64,000 bases of DNA from Sphingomonas sp. PAMC 26621 (lineage in GTDB: Bacteria > Pseudomonadota > Alphaproteobacteria > Sphingomonadales > Sphingomonadaceae). Below the pieces are notes generated by a model. That model did not search any database, was not told the DNA's origin, and saw only the letters and a program-made list of their open reading frames with translations. Position numbers and translations under genes: made by a program. Of this stretch, positions 35,880-45,181 are shown in pieces. How positions within the stretch are numbered: position 1 is the first letter of the stretch; the number at the start of each line of letters is the position of its first letter. The stretch covers positions 1 through 64,000 of the forward strand of contig NZ_AIDW01000052.1 in the NCBI RefSeq assembly GCF_000251145.1, in the 5' to 3' direction.

Positions 35880-36412
35880 CGATCGAAATTTGGCGAACTC
35901 ATCCATCGCTTCGACGCTTATCCACATTCCAGCGCCAAGGGTGCTCGTCGTGCCCGCCCGCTAACGCCGACGTCAACGCTCTGGCCGACCGACCGGACGT
36001 GCTCGCGTTGTCGTTCGCCGTTACCTATTGGGGCCAGCTTGGCTGGAAGGACACTTTAGGTTCGCCGCGCTGGACTGCGCGCTAGTGTGAATACGCCCGC
36101 GCAGGCGGACGCGGGCAGGTCGCCACACCGCACGTGATCGTCAATGGCGGACCGACCATTGTCGGCAGCAATCGCGCGCAGCTTGACGCGCTTCTTGCCA
36201 GGCAGGGACCGGCGCGCGGCGGCCCAGAGATAATTGAGGAAAGTGGCCGCGTGCATCTCTCCGCCGCCGCCGCTCCCTCGGCCCCGGTAACCTTGTGGGT
36301 GGTCCGTTACGACCCGCGTTCACGCGAGGTGCCAATCAGCGCAGGAGAGAATGGAGGGCGGACGCTACTGCACCGTGACATCGTGCGCGAGTTGGTGCGG
36401 CTTGGCGCCTGA
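35880..36412 (+). pseudogene. DUF1223-type thioredoxin-like protein remnant, in-frame TAG
   Basis: The characteristic QGCSSCPPANADVNALADRPD and LALSFAVTYWGQLGWKDTLGSPRW are followed in the same frame by VATPHVIVNGGPTIVGSNRAQ. A TAG at 36083-36085 interrupts the frame after WTAR. The signal-peptide region does not read well, so the 5' end is also damaged. DUF1223 proteins are secreted cysteine-motif proteins of unknown function. The 5' limit is approximate. Confidence 0.65.
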
Positions 36413-36578
36413 CGCGGGCCGGCGGGGAAATTTCCGCTACCGTCTGCAAATGAGGGCGGACTGAGCAGTGCCGTGCTGTTGCAGCAGGGCCAGGGTGGCG
36501 CGATCGTCGCGGCTCGCAGGCTTGCGGCTTAGCCGCCCCCCGCGCCGGGCTCTAATAACAGGCTTAGGCTTCGTACGA

Positions 36579-36717
36579 CATGGAATGCATGATAATGGGC
36601 CGACTTGCCCCGCTGATGATCGCTGCGCGGCTGCCTTCAGAGCGGCCCAAAGCCCGTTCATCCGACGACAACCGGCGGTTCCTGAACGGCATGCTACATG
36701 TGTTGCCCGTTAGCAGA
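36579..36717 (+). pseudogene. IS5-family transposase N-terminal fragment
   Basis: Reads LAPLMIAARLPSERPKARS then DDNRRFLNGMLHVLPV, matching the IS5 N-terminal pattern PLLP..RPK....DDRRFLNGMLYVLRTG, and stops at the end of the virD4 gene. It is unrelated at sequence level to the two complete IS5 copies in the window. It marks the junction between the metabolic island and the transfer region. Confidence 0.6.
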
Positions 36718-36723
36718 CCGTAC

Positions 36724-38637
36724 CTACGCTGCCTCTGTATCTCCGATGAAAAGAAGCTGATCGAAGAGAACGCCCATGCGCTCGTTCACGGGAACCGACT
36801 TAGCCGCCGCAATTGCACTATCGTTCAACCGAATCAAAGGCCGTGCTCCGACGCCTCGCGCGTTTGCAGTATCAGAAGCTGAGGCCGGCGCCGGCATGTT
36901 TGAGTTACCATCGGCAGAAGACGCCTCGATGACGCGGAGGCTGTTAGCGGCGATCGCAGGGTCGATGCGGATCGGCGGCATCTCTGGCGCTGGAATCTTA
37001 GTCCGCTCGGCAAGCTTTTTCTCGGCATAGTAACGGACCTTCTGGCCATAGGTCGCGTACATGCCACGCCGAAAGACGATCAGGTCGTTCTCCGGCAGCA
37101 GCTCGACCTCCTGCGGCAGCATCAGCGGCCGGCGCTGATCGGAATCGGATGTGGAGCCGCCACCGCCACCCCACGTCCCCATGGAGCGCGAGCGCGCGCG
37201 AAACGTGTAGCTTCCGAGCTGGTCGGAGATTTTCTTGGCCTCCGCCAAACCGGCAGGTCGGAGGACGAGGCGCACCGCGCAATTTCGCTCGATGTCGGCC
37301 GCGACCTTATCGCCATAGACGCCCTGGATCTGCTCGAGCGACTGGAACGCCGGCAGCATGCGCAGCCCGTAGCCGGCGACATAGCTGAAGGCGTTCGCCA
37401 GCACCGTGCATTTGCCGAGGCTGGCAAACTCGTCGAGTGCCAGCAGAACCTTGATCTGGTGCTTCTCGCCCTTCGGCAACTCGCGCACGTTGCGGTCGAT
37501 GAGCTGCTGGAACAGCAAGCCATAGATCGGTGCAACCCGGTCCAGGTCGTCAGGTGACACACCGAGGTAGAGTGAGATCCGTTTGTCGCGAAAATCGCTA
37601 AGATCGAAATCACTTTCTGACGTTGCTGCATCAACATAGGGGTTCAGCCAGCCGTTGATCTTCGACGTCACGGATTGGCGCAACCCAGAGAACGTGTTCG
37701 CGGACGAGCCGGTATAATCCTTGATCGCCGAGACGCACCCTTCCGACAGGGGCTTCCCGGCCTTTTTGCGATCGGCGATGATCTTCGGGAAACGCCGCTG
37801 GGCATCGCCGGCCGCGAACTGACGATAGACTTCGCCCAGCGTGAAGGGGAGCGCGTCCTCACCGTCGTCGACCGTCGCCGCGATATACGCGGTAATGCCA
37901 AGGAACGCCGTTCGCGCACCCTCGGCCCAGAACTTCTCGCCCGTCAGTGGATCGGGATAGAGCATCGCTGCGATCTTCTGCAGCTCGTTGATGACCTCAA
38001 CGGGATCGCGCCGGTTAATATAGCTCAGCGGGTTCCACCGCACCGTTCGGCCGCTGGCATCGAGCGGGTTGAAGAGCAGGACCTGCTGCCGGAGCACCTG
38101 CAGCCGATAGCCGGCCGTGTTGTCGTAATTCTCCTGCTTGATGTCGAGGACAACGAGGGAGTCAGGCCAGTCTAGCAGATTAGGGATGATGACGCCGACG
38201 CCCTTACCGGCGCGGGTCGGCGCCTCGAGCATGACATGCTCGGGTCCGCCAAATCGCATGACCTTACCCCCGAACTTGCCCAGAACAATGCCGGCAGGCG
38301 CCAGCATCTTGCCCCTGCGGACTTCGCCCACACGTGCAAAGCGCGCTTCGCCGTGGAGCTTCTGCCGCTGGAACAGCGTCGAGATGATGGTGATGACGGT
38401 CAGGACCAGGCCGATCCCGAACCCGACCATGAAGGGCTTATAGACGATCGGGTAGCCCTTCATCGCCCAAAGGGCGGCCGGCACCTTGCGCCACGGGGTA
38501 TGGACGCTGAGGAGGTGCGAACTCCACAGCACGGCGATCGCGCCGATCGCCGCGCTTACCGCTAGGCCGATCAGGGCCAGGAACACGATAGCGCCCGGGT
38601 GCGATCCCTCGTCGCTACGAACCCACTTACCGCTCAT
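36724..38637 (-). CDS. virD4: Type IV coupling protein VirD4/TraG
   Basis: 637 residues. Two N-terminal membrane helices (AIVFLALIGLAVSAAIGAIAVL and FMVGFGIGLVLTVITIIST) are followed by the ATPase: Walker A-like APTRAGKGVGVI, SLVVLDIKQENY, ALDEFASLGK (Walker B) and the C-terminal FQSLEQIQGVYG. It brings the DNA-relaxase complex to the VirB channel. It is the last gene of the virB operon. Confidence 0.92.
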   Translation of the reverse strand: MSGKWVRSDEGSHPGAIVFLALIGLAVSAAIGAIAVLWSSHLLSVHTPWRKVPAALWAMKGYPIVYKPFMVGFGIGLVLTVITIISTLFQRQKLHGEARFARVGEVRRGKMLAPAGIVLGKFGGKVMRFGGPEHVMLEAPTRAGKGVGVIIPNLLDWPDSLVVLDIKQENYDNTAGYRLQVLRQQVLLFNPLDASGRTVRWNPLSYINRRDPVEVINELQKIAAMLYPDPLTGEKFWAEGARTAFLGITAYIAATVDDGEDALPFTLGEVYRQFAAGDAQRRFPKIIADRKKAGKPLSEGCVSAIKDYTGSSANTFSGLRQSVTSKINGWLNPYVDAATSESDFDLSDFRDKRISLYLGVSPDDLDRVAPIYGLLFQQLIDRNVRELPKGEKHQIKVLLALDEFASLGKCTVLANAFSYVAGYGLRMLPAFQSLEQIQGVYGDKVAADIERNCAVRLVLRPAGLAEAKKISDQLGSYTFRARSRSMGTWGGGGGSTSDSDQRRPLMLPQEVELLPENDLIVFRRGMYATYGQKVRYYAEKKLAERTKIPAPEMPPIRIDPAIAANSLRVIEASSADGNSNMPAPASASDTANARGVGARPLIRLNDSAIAAAKSVPVNERMGVLFDQLLFIGDTEAA

Positions 38638-38649
38638 AGTGGCATCCTC

Positions 38650-39672
38650 TCAGTCGTTCGGCTTGCTCGCTGGATCGAACCAGACTTCAGTCATGCGATA
38701 GCGGGCTGGCCGTCCGTCGCCGGGAGGGAGCCGGTGCATCTGCACGACAATATCGACCAGCGAGCGGAGCAACGCGCGAACGTCGTGGCGGTCGAGGTCG
38801 TTGCCGCCTTCCGACTCCTTGACCAGCAGCGTGAGCTGTTCGAGCGCGCCCTCGGCCGTGTTGGCGTGGACCGTCGTGATCGACCCGGGATGGCCGCTGT
38901 TGACGTTGCGCAGGTAGAAAAAGGCTGTGCCGTCGCGCAATTCCTGGAGGAGGATGCGATCGGGCCGCATACGCAGTGCCGATTCCAGCAACTCCTTCGC
39001 ACCGGCCTTCTGGAGGCTCTTTCCGTCCTTGGCGTACATCATGTGGACGTGATTGCGCTGGGGCACGACGAGCTCGCGCGTGTCCTCGATCGTGAGGATC
39101 CGCTCGTAGTCGGGGATCAGCTTGATGAGCCCCTTGGAGAAGCTCGTCTTGCCCGACCCTGTGGCGCCCGAGATCAGGATGTTCTTGCGAGCCTCGACCG
39201 CGAGCTTGAAGGACGCCTTCCAGTCGCCGGCGTCGCGATACCTCAGCAACTCCCCATCGACGTCCGCGTGCAGGCCATGCGCGCGAACCTCGCTGAAGAG
39301 GCCCGCGCGCTCGAAATCGTCGATGTTCATCGTCACGCCTGACGCTTTGCGGATAGTGATCGAGATGAAGCCTTGCTCGACGGCCGGAGGCACCACGACC
39401 TGCGCGCGCTCGCCACCCGGCAGGACCGACGAACAGATCGGATACTCCGAGTTGATGTCCTGCTTGGTCAGACCCGCGATCAGCTTCGCCAGCGTCATCA
39501 GCGCGGCGTTGTCCAACGCCGGCTCCTCGTGCCACTCCCATCCCTCACGGGTCTCGAGGCCGATCATACCCGGCCCATTGATGACCAACTCAGTCACGTC
39601 GTCGCGTTCGAGGTGCCGCTGGATCGGGGCCGCATTATGCTCGTAGATTAGCGACGTGACATTGGAAGCCAT
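38650..39672 (-). CDS. virB11: VirB11 traffic ATPase
   Basis: 340 residues. Contains Walker A GATGSGKTSFSKGL, the Asp box TIEDTRELV, Walker B-type RILLQELRDGTAFFYLR and HPGSITTVHANTAEGALEQL. Hexameric cytoplasmic ATPase that drives pilus assembly and substrate transfer. Confidence 0.93.
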   Translation of the reverse strand: MASNVTSLIYEHNAAPIQRHLERDDVTELVINGPGMIGLETREGWEWHEEPALDNAALMTLAKLIAGLTKQDINSEYPICSSVLPGGERAQVVVPPAVEQGFISITIRKASGVTMNIDDFERAGLFSEVRAHGLHADVDGELLRYRDAGDWKASFKLAVEARKNILISGATGSGKTSFSKGLIKLIPDYERILTIEDTRELVVPQRNHVHMMYAKDGKSLQKAGAKELLESALRMRPDRILLQELRDGTAFFYLRNVNSGHPGSITTVHANTAEGALEQLTLLVKESEGGNDLDRHDVRALLRSLVDIVVQMHRLPPGDGRPARYRMTEVWFDPASKPND

Positions 39673-39675
39673 CGC

Positions 39676-40977
39676 TTAGCGCCTCAATCCCACGTTATAG
39701 ACCGAGCGGAAATCGAAGTCTTTGGCGACAAAGATCGCGGCCGTGTCACCCTGGTTCTTCTTGAGGATCGGCCTGATCTGCATCGTCTGGTTGAGGACCG
39801 TCGATCCCGTGTTGCTCGGAACCTGGGTGGTGTTGCTGCCTTCACCGGCCAGCGACCGGCTTGCGATCTGCGAGGCATCCTCCAACACCGAGATCACCAG
39901 CCCGACACCGAACCGTGCCCAGAACTGCGTATCGACGCCGCCCGGCAGGCCGGCGCGGCCGAGGCTATCGGCCGCGGGCGACCCGAGATCGATCGCCACT
40001 CCGCGAGGCGTCAGCGCGCGCGTCCACAGGACGAAAAGCCGCGCCTGACCCTGCGTGATACCGCCCGAATATTGGCCGAGCACCTTCGTCCCCTTGTCGA
40101 GGAGGACGATGCGACCGTTCTCGGAATAGACGTCGTGATTGATGACGCACGACACGAAGCCCGCTTGCGTCGAATTGATCGCCGTCTGGAGCGTGCAGGG
40201 GATGACCGTGCCTGCGCTCAGGAGGAGATTGCGATCGGCGACCATCGTCGCCCGCACCGTCTGGATCGATGCATGGCCGAGCTGATCGCTGAAATCGGTC
40301 GTACCCTTGCCCGTCGGTCCGGCTCCCTCATTGGGAGCGCCAAAGCCACTCGCCTCCAAGCCCTGCCGTCCAGCGGTCGTCTGACCGCCAGATCGGGACT
40401 GGCCTTCTTCCTGGGCCTGGGGTTGCCCCTCAGCCATCGACGTGCCTGGAAGCGCTGCTGCGGCCGTGCCTGTGGTGCCGAACGCCATGATCGGCGAGCG
40501 GCGCGCGGCATCCGCCATCGTGCGCGCCGCCTCGGCGCGCCGCTGCTCAGGAGACTGCTGACCGTTCGTGGGAGTCGGCGTCGGCGTCGCCGTAGCCGGC
40601 ACGGTGCTCCCATCAGCCGCAACGGTCGGCTGACCCGGCGTCGGCGCGATGGGTCGACCGAAAATATCAGTCTGGACGCCCGGCTGGCCAAGCTGCCCTG
40701 CCAGCGCCGCCCGCTGGGCATTCTGCGAGCCCATCACATCGTCAACCGACCGCTCGCTCGCCTTGGCGGGCTGCGTCGCTGCCGTGGCGCTGGGACTGTG
40801 GTGAAACGCGCTATAGCCGATCACGATGCCGCCCATCGCGCCCAAGAGGCCGATGCCGGCGCCGATGAAGGCGATATTGCCCCAACCGCCGCTGCGCGCG
40901 ACTACGGTATCCTGCTCGCCGGGGGGAACGGCGTCGATGGCGACATCGCCGCCCCGGTCAATCACATTGCCGACCAT
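39676..40977 (-). CDS. virB10: VirB10 core-complex protein
   Basis: 433 residues. One N-terminal membrane helix (WGNIAFIGAGIGLLGAMGGIVI), a proline/threonine/glutamine-rich periplasmic linker (residues ~100-200) and the conserved beta-barrel domain (LLSAGTVIPCTLQTAINSTQ, RIVLLDKGTKVLGQYSGG, ALTPRGVAIDLGSP). It spans both membranes and senses ATPase energy. Confidence 0.92.
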   Translation of the reverse strand: MVGNVIDRGGDVAIDAVPPGEQDTVVARSGGWGNIAFIGAGIGLLGAMGGIVIGYSAFHHSPSATAATQPAKASERSVDDVMGSQNAQRAALAGQLGQPGVQTDIFGRPIAPTPGQPTVAADGSTVPATATPTPTPTNGQQSPEQRRAEAARTMADAARRSPIMAFGTTGTAAAALPGTSMAEGQPQAQEEGQSRSGGQTTAGRQGLEASGFGAPNEGAGPTGKGTTDFSDQLGHASIQTVRATMVADRNLLLSAGTVIPCTLQTAINSTQAGFVSCVINHDVYSENGRIVLLDKGTKVLGQYSGGITQGQARLFVLWTRALTPRGVAIDLGSPAADSLGRAGLPGGVDTQFWARFGVGLVISVLEDASQIASRSLAGEGSNTTQVPSNTGSTVLNQTMQIRPILKKNQGDTAAIFVAKDFDFRSVYNVGLRR

Positions 40978-40978
40978 C

Positions 40979-41986
40979 TTACTGCCCCTTCACTTTGCGG
41001 GTCACGACATTGGAAACGGTGCCTGTCCGGTCCCCGCGATCGTTGCGCAAAGGCGCTTCGTTGTAGACGCATAGGACGGTCGTCCCGCGCCTGAGGCGGA
41101 GCTGACGATAGACGGCATGGATCACCACGAATTCCTCACGCACGTCGTAAGGAACAATCGTCTCGGTCCCGTCGACGTCGACCGCGAAGATCGACGGAAT
41201 GTCGGCGTGCCCGGGATAGCGCAGCACCGTGAACTCGCCGTTGTCGGAGATCTCGGTCGGCTGGAGCGAGGAATCGCCCTGCACCGTGTATTTCTTGTTC
41301 CGCGTTCCCTCGATCACGGCATGATCGAGCGCGGCTTGTGCGACGTTGGTCTCGATCGCCTTAGCGGTCTGGGCTTGGGCGTTCTGCACCTGCAGCGCCA
41401 ACATCGCGCGTTCCTCGCGAGGATAGCGGAATCGGACACCGTACATCTGCTGGCCGGTGCCGAGGGTGAGACTGAAGTGGTAGGTCCGCGGTGCTCCGCC
41501 CGCGTTCGTGACAACGATCAGATTTGTCCCGCCCGCGCGCTCGCGCGGCTTCAGGAAGACGATATTGCCGACCGGGGCAATCTGCCACGACACGGTATCG
41601 CCCAAGGCCGCTTGCGTAACCGTCTCGCCCGGGCCGAATTGGATCTCGATCGCGTGGCGGAAACTGCCCACGATCGTCACCACCTGGTCGGGATCGTAGT
41701 TGACGTTGCGAACCCTCACATCCTTGCCGCCCGACACGGGCGTCTCGGAAGCGATTGCCGGATGGGGTATCAGCGTGATCGCCGCGGCCCCGACAACCGA
41801 GAAGGCGACAAGCCGGTGCCAGATCGCACCAACCGCGCGCCAGAAGTGGCTTTTTGAGCCGCTGTCCGTCACCACCAGCTTGGTCGCCGGCGGTGACAGA
41901 TGTACGTTTAGCTTCTTGCGAAGGGCGGGCATGAAAGGGACGACGACACGATCTTCATCGTCCGAGGTGTTCGGCTGATTGCTCAT
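40979..41986 (-). CDS. virB9: VirB9 core-complex protein
   Basis: 335 residues with the VirB9 folds (VRVRNVNYDPDQVVTIVGS, NIVFLKPRERAGGTNLIVV, YTVQGDSSLQPTEISDNGEF). Unlike the textbook protein it has a ~60-residue polar N-terminal extension before the hydrophobic signal region LVAFSVVGAAAITLIPHPAIA. The start at 41986 (MSNQPNTSDD) lies one base from the virB8 stop. Confidence 0.9.
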   Translation of the reverse strand: MSNQPNTSDDEDRVVVPFMPALRKKLNVHLSPPATKLVVTDSGSKSHFWRAVGAIWHRLVAFSVVGAAAITLIPHPAIASETPVSGGKDVRVRNVNYDPDQVVTIVGSFRHAIEIQFGPGETVTQAALGDTVSWQIAPVGNIVFLKPRERAGGTNLIVVTNAGGAPRTYHFSLTLGTGQQMYGVRFRYPREERAMLALQVQNAQAQTAKAIETNVAQAALDHAVIEGTRNKKYTVQGDSSLQPTEISDNGEFTVLRYPGHADIPSIFAVDVDGTETIVPYDVREEFVVIHAVYRQLRLRRGTTVLCVYNEAPLRNDRGDRTGTVSNVVTRKVKGQ

Positions 41987-41987
41987 G

Positions 41988-42665
41988 TCACGCCTCCGGG
42001 TCAGAGCGGTAGTTGACGACCTGGAAGCCGAGCGGATTGATGTTCCGATCCTTCTCATGCTCCGGCGCCGTGGTGTATTTGAAGGTCATGATCGCGTTCC
42101 AATTTTGCGCGACCGGGGTGTTTTGACCGAAGTTGATGATCTTGGTGTAGCGGACCTGCGCGACCGTCGGACTGAGGAAGCTGATCGATCGGATCGCGAT
42201 CGATACGTAGCCTTTGTCGCTGTAGATGTTGGATGGCGCGTTCTTGTTGCCCGACTGGACGCTGTTCAGGTAGCGACCGCTCTCGAGCTGATCGCTCATC
42301 AGCATCACCGCGTAGGCGTTCTCGCGGGCGGCATCGTTTAGCCAGCCCTCGCGCAGCCGCACATATTGCGAGATAAAGTAGCGATTGACCGCATCCTCGT
42401 AGGTACGCGGCTGCGGCCCTTTCAGGGCTGTCACGACTTCTGTTTCGCCCGAAGTCTTATCGACCCGGATCACATAGGGCTCGACGGTCTTTAGCGGCGC
42501 CAACATTGCGACCGCGCCGACCGAAACCACCGCAAGAGCGCAGGCGCCCGTGGCAATGCCCCAGGCGAGTCGCTTTGACTGGATCGCCGCACGCATCCGG
42601 TCGTATTCCCACGTCCGAGACGTCTCGAAGTATTTCTCTCTATCTTCGACCTTCACCGCGCCCAT
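41988..42665 (-). CDS. virB8: VirB8 inner-membrane assembly factor
   Basis: 225 residues. A short cytoplasmic N-terminus is followed by one membrane helix (LAWGIATGACALAVVSVGAVAML) and a periplasmic NTF2-like domain with YVRLREGWLND and the C-terminal GFQVVNYRSDPEA. Confidence 0.9.
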   Translation of the reverse strand: MGAVKVEDREKYFETSRTWEYDRMRAAIQSKRLAWGIATGACALAVVSVGAVAMLAPLKTVEPYVIRVDKTSGETEVVTALKGPQPRTYEDAVNRYFISQYVRLREGWLNDAARENAYAVMLMSDQLESGRYLNSVQSGNKNAPSNIYSDKGYVSIAIRSISFLSPTVAQVRYTKIINFGQNTPVAQNWNAIMTFKYTTAPEHEKDRNINPLGFQVVNYRSDPEA

Positions 42666-42678
42666 TGCGTCGATCCCT

Positions 42679-43032
42679 TCAGCACGAGAAGTAGGTAGGC
42701 GCAGCGTCCCGTAGGGACGTGCGCGGTGCCGATCGCGGCACGTTCATGGCACCCGGTCCCGATGGCGCCGGGCCGGTGCTCCCGGCGCTGGGGACAGGAG
42801 CAGGCGACGGCGCGGGCGCCGGAGCCACCGCGCCTGTTGGCGGAGCTACCATCGACTGCCCCGCGCCTTGCTGAGATGCCGGCAATGGCACCGGCAGGCT
42901 CGGAAGGATCGAGCCGTAAAGGTTCGCCGGACGCCGGTGCTTGCCATCACAGACAGCAGGCGGCTTGATGTGAGTCCCGGCGCAGCCGCTAAGTGCGAGC
43001 GCACCTAACGCTACGAGAGTAAGCCTTTTCAT
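42679..43032 (-). CDS. virB7: VirB7-like lipoprotein
   Basis: 117 residues. A lipoprotein signal MKRLTLVALGALALSGCAG with the lipobox Cys at ~17, a short conserved-looking segment and then a proline/alanine/serine-rich tail ending in Cys. It is longer than classical VirB7. Its place between virB6 and virB8 is the main argument. It would anchor VirB9 in the outer membrane. Confidence 0.7.
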   Translation of the reverse strand: MKRLTLVALGALALSGCAGTHIKPPAVCDGKHRRPANLYGSILPSLPVPLPASQQGAGQSMVAPPTGAVAPAPAPSPAPVPSAGSTGPAPSGPGAMNVPRSAPRTSLRDAAPTYFSC

Positions 43033-43095
43033 ACGGTCTCCGTTCGTATCGTTCCGCGTTGGCGGCTTCGGAAGTTGATGGTTCAAAGACGTTGC

Positions 43096-44148
43096 TCAGG
43101 CTCCTCGGCCCGAGCGTGACGCCGAGCCCCCGGTGGTTCCGGAATTCGTAGGCTGCCGGGGTTGCTGGGTCGCGCGGCGGAACATGAGACGGTTCGTCAA
43201 CATGTTCGCGCCTGTTTGCAGGAAGCCGTGTCCGCCCGAGGATGCGCCGCCCGCGATGCCTGCGGCGATCGCCGGCGACTGGAAAAAGAAGATCGTGCCG
43301 ACAACGTAAATCAACAGCACTGCCACTACCGCGATGAGGACTCTTGCAGCGTTAAGCGCGATCCCATCGGTCGAGGTTGAAAGGAATATCGTGCCGTCAC
43401 CAACGCCCGCCATGATGTCGTTCATCACAGCGACCTGAAGACCGGTAATAAACTTTGTCATGATCGCCATCACGACCATCAAAAGAATGAAGTTCGCGGT
43501 CTGTTTCAGCCAGCCATCGAACAACCAACGTGATGAGTTGAAAAGCAAACACGCCAGCGCGAGGGGTGCGAGAGCGACGCATATCGCGACAGACAGTTTG
43601 GCGAAGATGACGATGCAAAAGCCAACAGCCGCCGACATCGCCGCAAACACGTATATGATGACCAGAGCTATTAGGGTCAGTATGAAATATTCGAGCTTGG
43701 CGATCGCTAGCGAAACATCAGTAATGCCACTGGGTTGGCTTTGAACCTTCTGGTCCGCAGCCCAAAGCACCTTCGTCATCTTATTTGCATCAGAGACGTA
43801 GTTGTCGAAGGTCGTGCCGGGATTAGTCACCGGTGTGCCAGTGCCTGCGGAGATGATCTCGTCAGGCAGGCCCGTCACGACGTTGACGACGAATGTAGAA
43901 TAACCGATCGCACTCGCAGCAGCGATTGCAAACCCGACTTTGCCCGCTTGGAACACCAGCTCACGCAGAGGCGCCTGGATCGCGCCACGCAGCACGGCAA
44001 AGCCGAGCAGGAGGAAGTAAATAGTCGCGGCGATGGCGAGAGGAGCAGCGACGAATGCCACTAGGCCTGATCCAAAGCCTGCGACAGCCGCATCTATTGC
44101 AGACGCAATGTATGCGTACATCGCTGCGAATGGGTGCGTGAGGCTCAT
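43096..44148 (-). CDS. virB6: VirB6/TrbL channel protein
   Basis: 350 residues with several membrane helices (LVAFVAAPLAIAATIYFLLLGF, FILTLIALVIIYVFAAMSAAVGF, ILLMVVMAIMTKFITGLQ, VLIAVVAVLLIYVVGTIFFF) and a polar Gly/Thr/Ser-rich C-terminus. It contains the conserved WLFDGWLKQTANFILL region. Confidence 0.9.
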   Translation of the reverse strand: MSLTHPFAAMYAYIASAIDAAVAGFGSGLVAFVAAPLAIAATIYFLLLGFAVLRGAIQAPLRELVFQAGKVGFAIAAASAIGYSTFVVNVVTGLPDEIISAGTGTPVTNPGTTFDNYVSDANKMTKVLWAADQKVQSQPSGITDVSLAIAKLEYFILTLIALVIIYVFAAMSAAVGFCIVIFAKLSVAICVALAPLALACLLFNSSRWLFDGWLKQTANFILLMVVMAIMTKFITGLQVAVMNDIMAGVGDGTIFLSTSTDGIALNAARVLIAVVAVLLIYVVGTIFFFQSPAIAAGIAGGASSGGHGFLQTGANMLTNRLMFRRATQQPRQPTNSGTTGGSASRSGRGA

Positions 44149-44182
44149 GCATAATGACCTTCAACATCGCCGTCACGGCAGA

Positions 44183-44458
44183 CTATTTTCTGAGGATGGC
44201 GTTCGAGAAAGCGTCGTCGGCATCCTTGCCCGCCTGCTTCTGAGTCATCACCCCTGCTGCGGACTCGGCCGATCCGCACTTCCGAAGTTTTTCGTCAGCG
44301 CCGAGGCTGGAGTATTCGCCGCTTCGGCACTTCTCGATCCATGTCTTGAGCATTGCCGGGTCGCGCTCGAATGCCGCCTCGGTCGGAACCTGCACAGGCT
44401 CGGAGCAACCCGCCACGGCTAAAAGCACCCAAATAACTACGGTTTTGTGCACGATCAT
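44183..44458 (-). CDS. EexN-like entry-exclusion lipoprotein
   Basis: 91 residues. A lipoprotein signal ends VLLAVAGCSEP. The mature part has the paired-cysteine pattern typical of EexN (KTWIEKCRSGEY..KLRKCGSAESA). Its last residues DADDAFSNAILRK closely match the VirB5 end DADAAFDEAILRK encoded just upstream. It would block redundant plasmid entry. It overlaps the virB5 stop by 4 bases. Confidence 0.7.
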   Translation of the reverse strand: MIVHKTVVIWVLLAVAGCSEPVQVPTEAAFERDPAMLKTWIEKCRSGEYSSLGADEKLRKCGSAESAAGVMTQKQAGKDADDAFSNAILRK

Positions 44459-45180
44459 TTCCTCAAAATAGCTTCATCAAAGGCGGCATCGGCATCGCGA
44501 GCTGCTGCCGTCTGGGTAGCAGCCAGCGAGAGGGACGCCCGACCTGCCTGCGACATCTGGATCGCCTGCATCTTAATCATGTCGTTCTGAAGCTGGGCCT
44601 GCTCGACGGAAATCCGAGCTTGGAGATCCATGACGTCCTTGGGATCCTTGGCCGCATCGAGCTGTGCCCGGAGCTGGTCGAGACCCTGCATACGGGTCTG
44701 AGAGATGCTGAGCGTGTTATCGCCAAGGGCCGCCATGGTCGCAGCTTGGCCGGTCGAGTCTTTCAAAGCCTGGGCGTAAGCCGCATCGGCGCTCGACGAT
44801 GACGATGGCGAAATCGTGTACTTAGATTGGATCTGAGACGCGAGTGTCCCCAGCGAACCAGTTTTCGACAGGTCGCCGCTCAGCAGCGCCGACGCATCGA
44901 TCGACGTGTTAGGCAGGATGTTGCGCACCTGCGAATTGAGCAACTGGGACGCGATGCTGTTGACGTTGGTCACCTTCTGAAGCGAGTTAAGCTGGCTGGT
45001 AGCCGTCGAAATCTGCTGCTCACCCTGCTGGATCATCTTCATCGTGTTCTGGACCTGAGCGAGCGCTTGCACGTAGGTCGAGGTGTCGAACACAGGGATG
45101 CCCTGCGCAGCGGCCGGCGATGCGAATGCAGCCAGTGCGACCGGCGCGGCTGCAAACATGATTAGGCGCTTTAGCGACAT
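44455..45180 (-). CDS. virB5: VirB5 minor pilin
   Basis: 241 residues. The signal peptide is LIMFAAAPVALAAFASPAAAQ, followed by IPVFDTSTYVQALAQVQNTMKMI and long helices rich in Gln and Ala, the VirB5/TrbJ pattern. The start at 45180 (MSLKRL) lies next to the virB4 stop. Likely tip adhesin of the pilus. Confidence 0.88.
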   Translation of the reverse strand: MSLKRLIMFAAAPVALAAFASPAAAQGIPVFDTSTYVQALAQVQNTMKMIQQGEQQISTATSQLNSLQKVTNVNSIASQLLNSQVRNILPNTSIDASALLSGDLSKTGSLGTLASQIQSKYTISPSSSSSADAAYAQALKDSTGQAATMAALGDNTLSISQTRMQGLDQLRAQLDAAKDPKDVMDLQARISVEQAQLQNDMIKMQAIQMSQAGRASLSLAATQTAAARDADAAFDEAILRK

Positions 45181-45181
45181 G

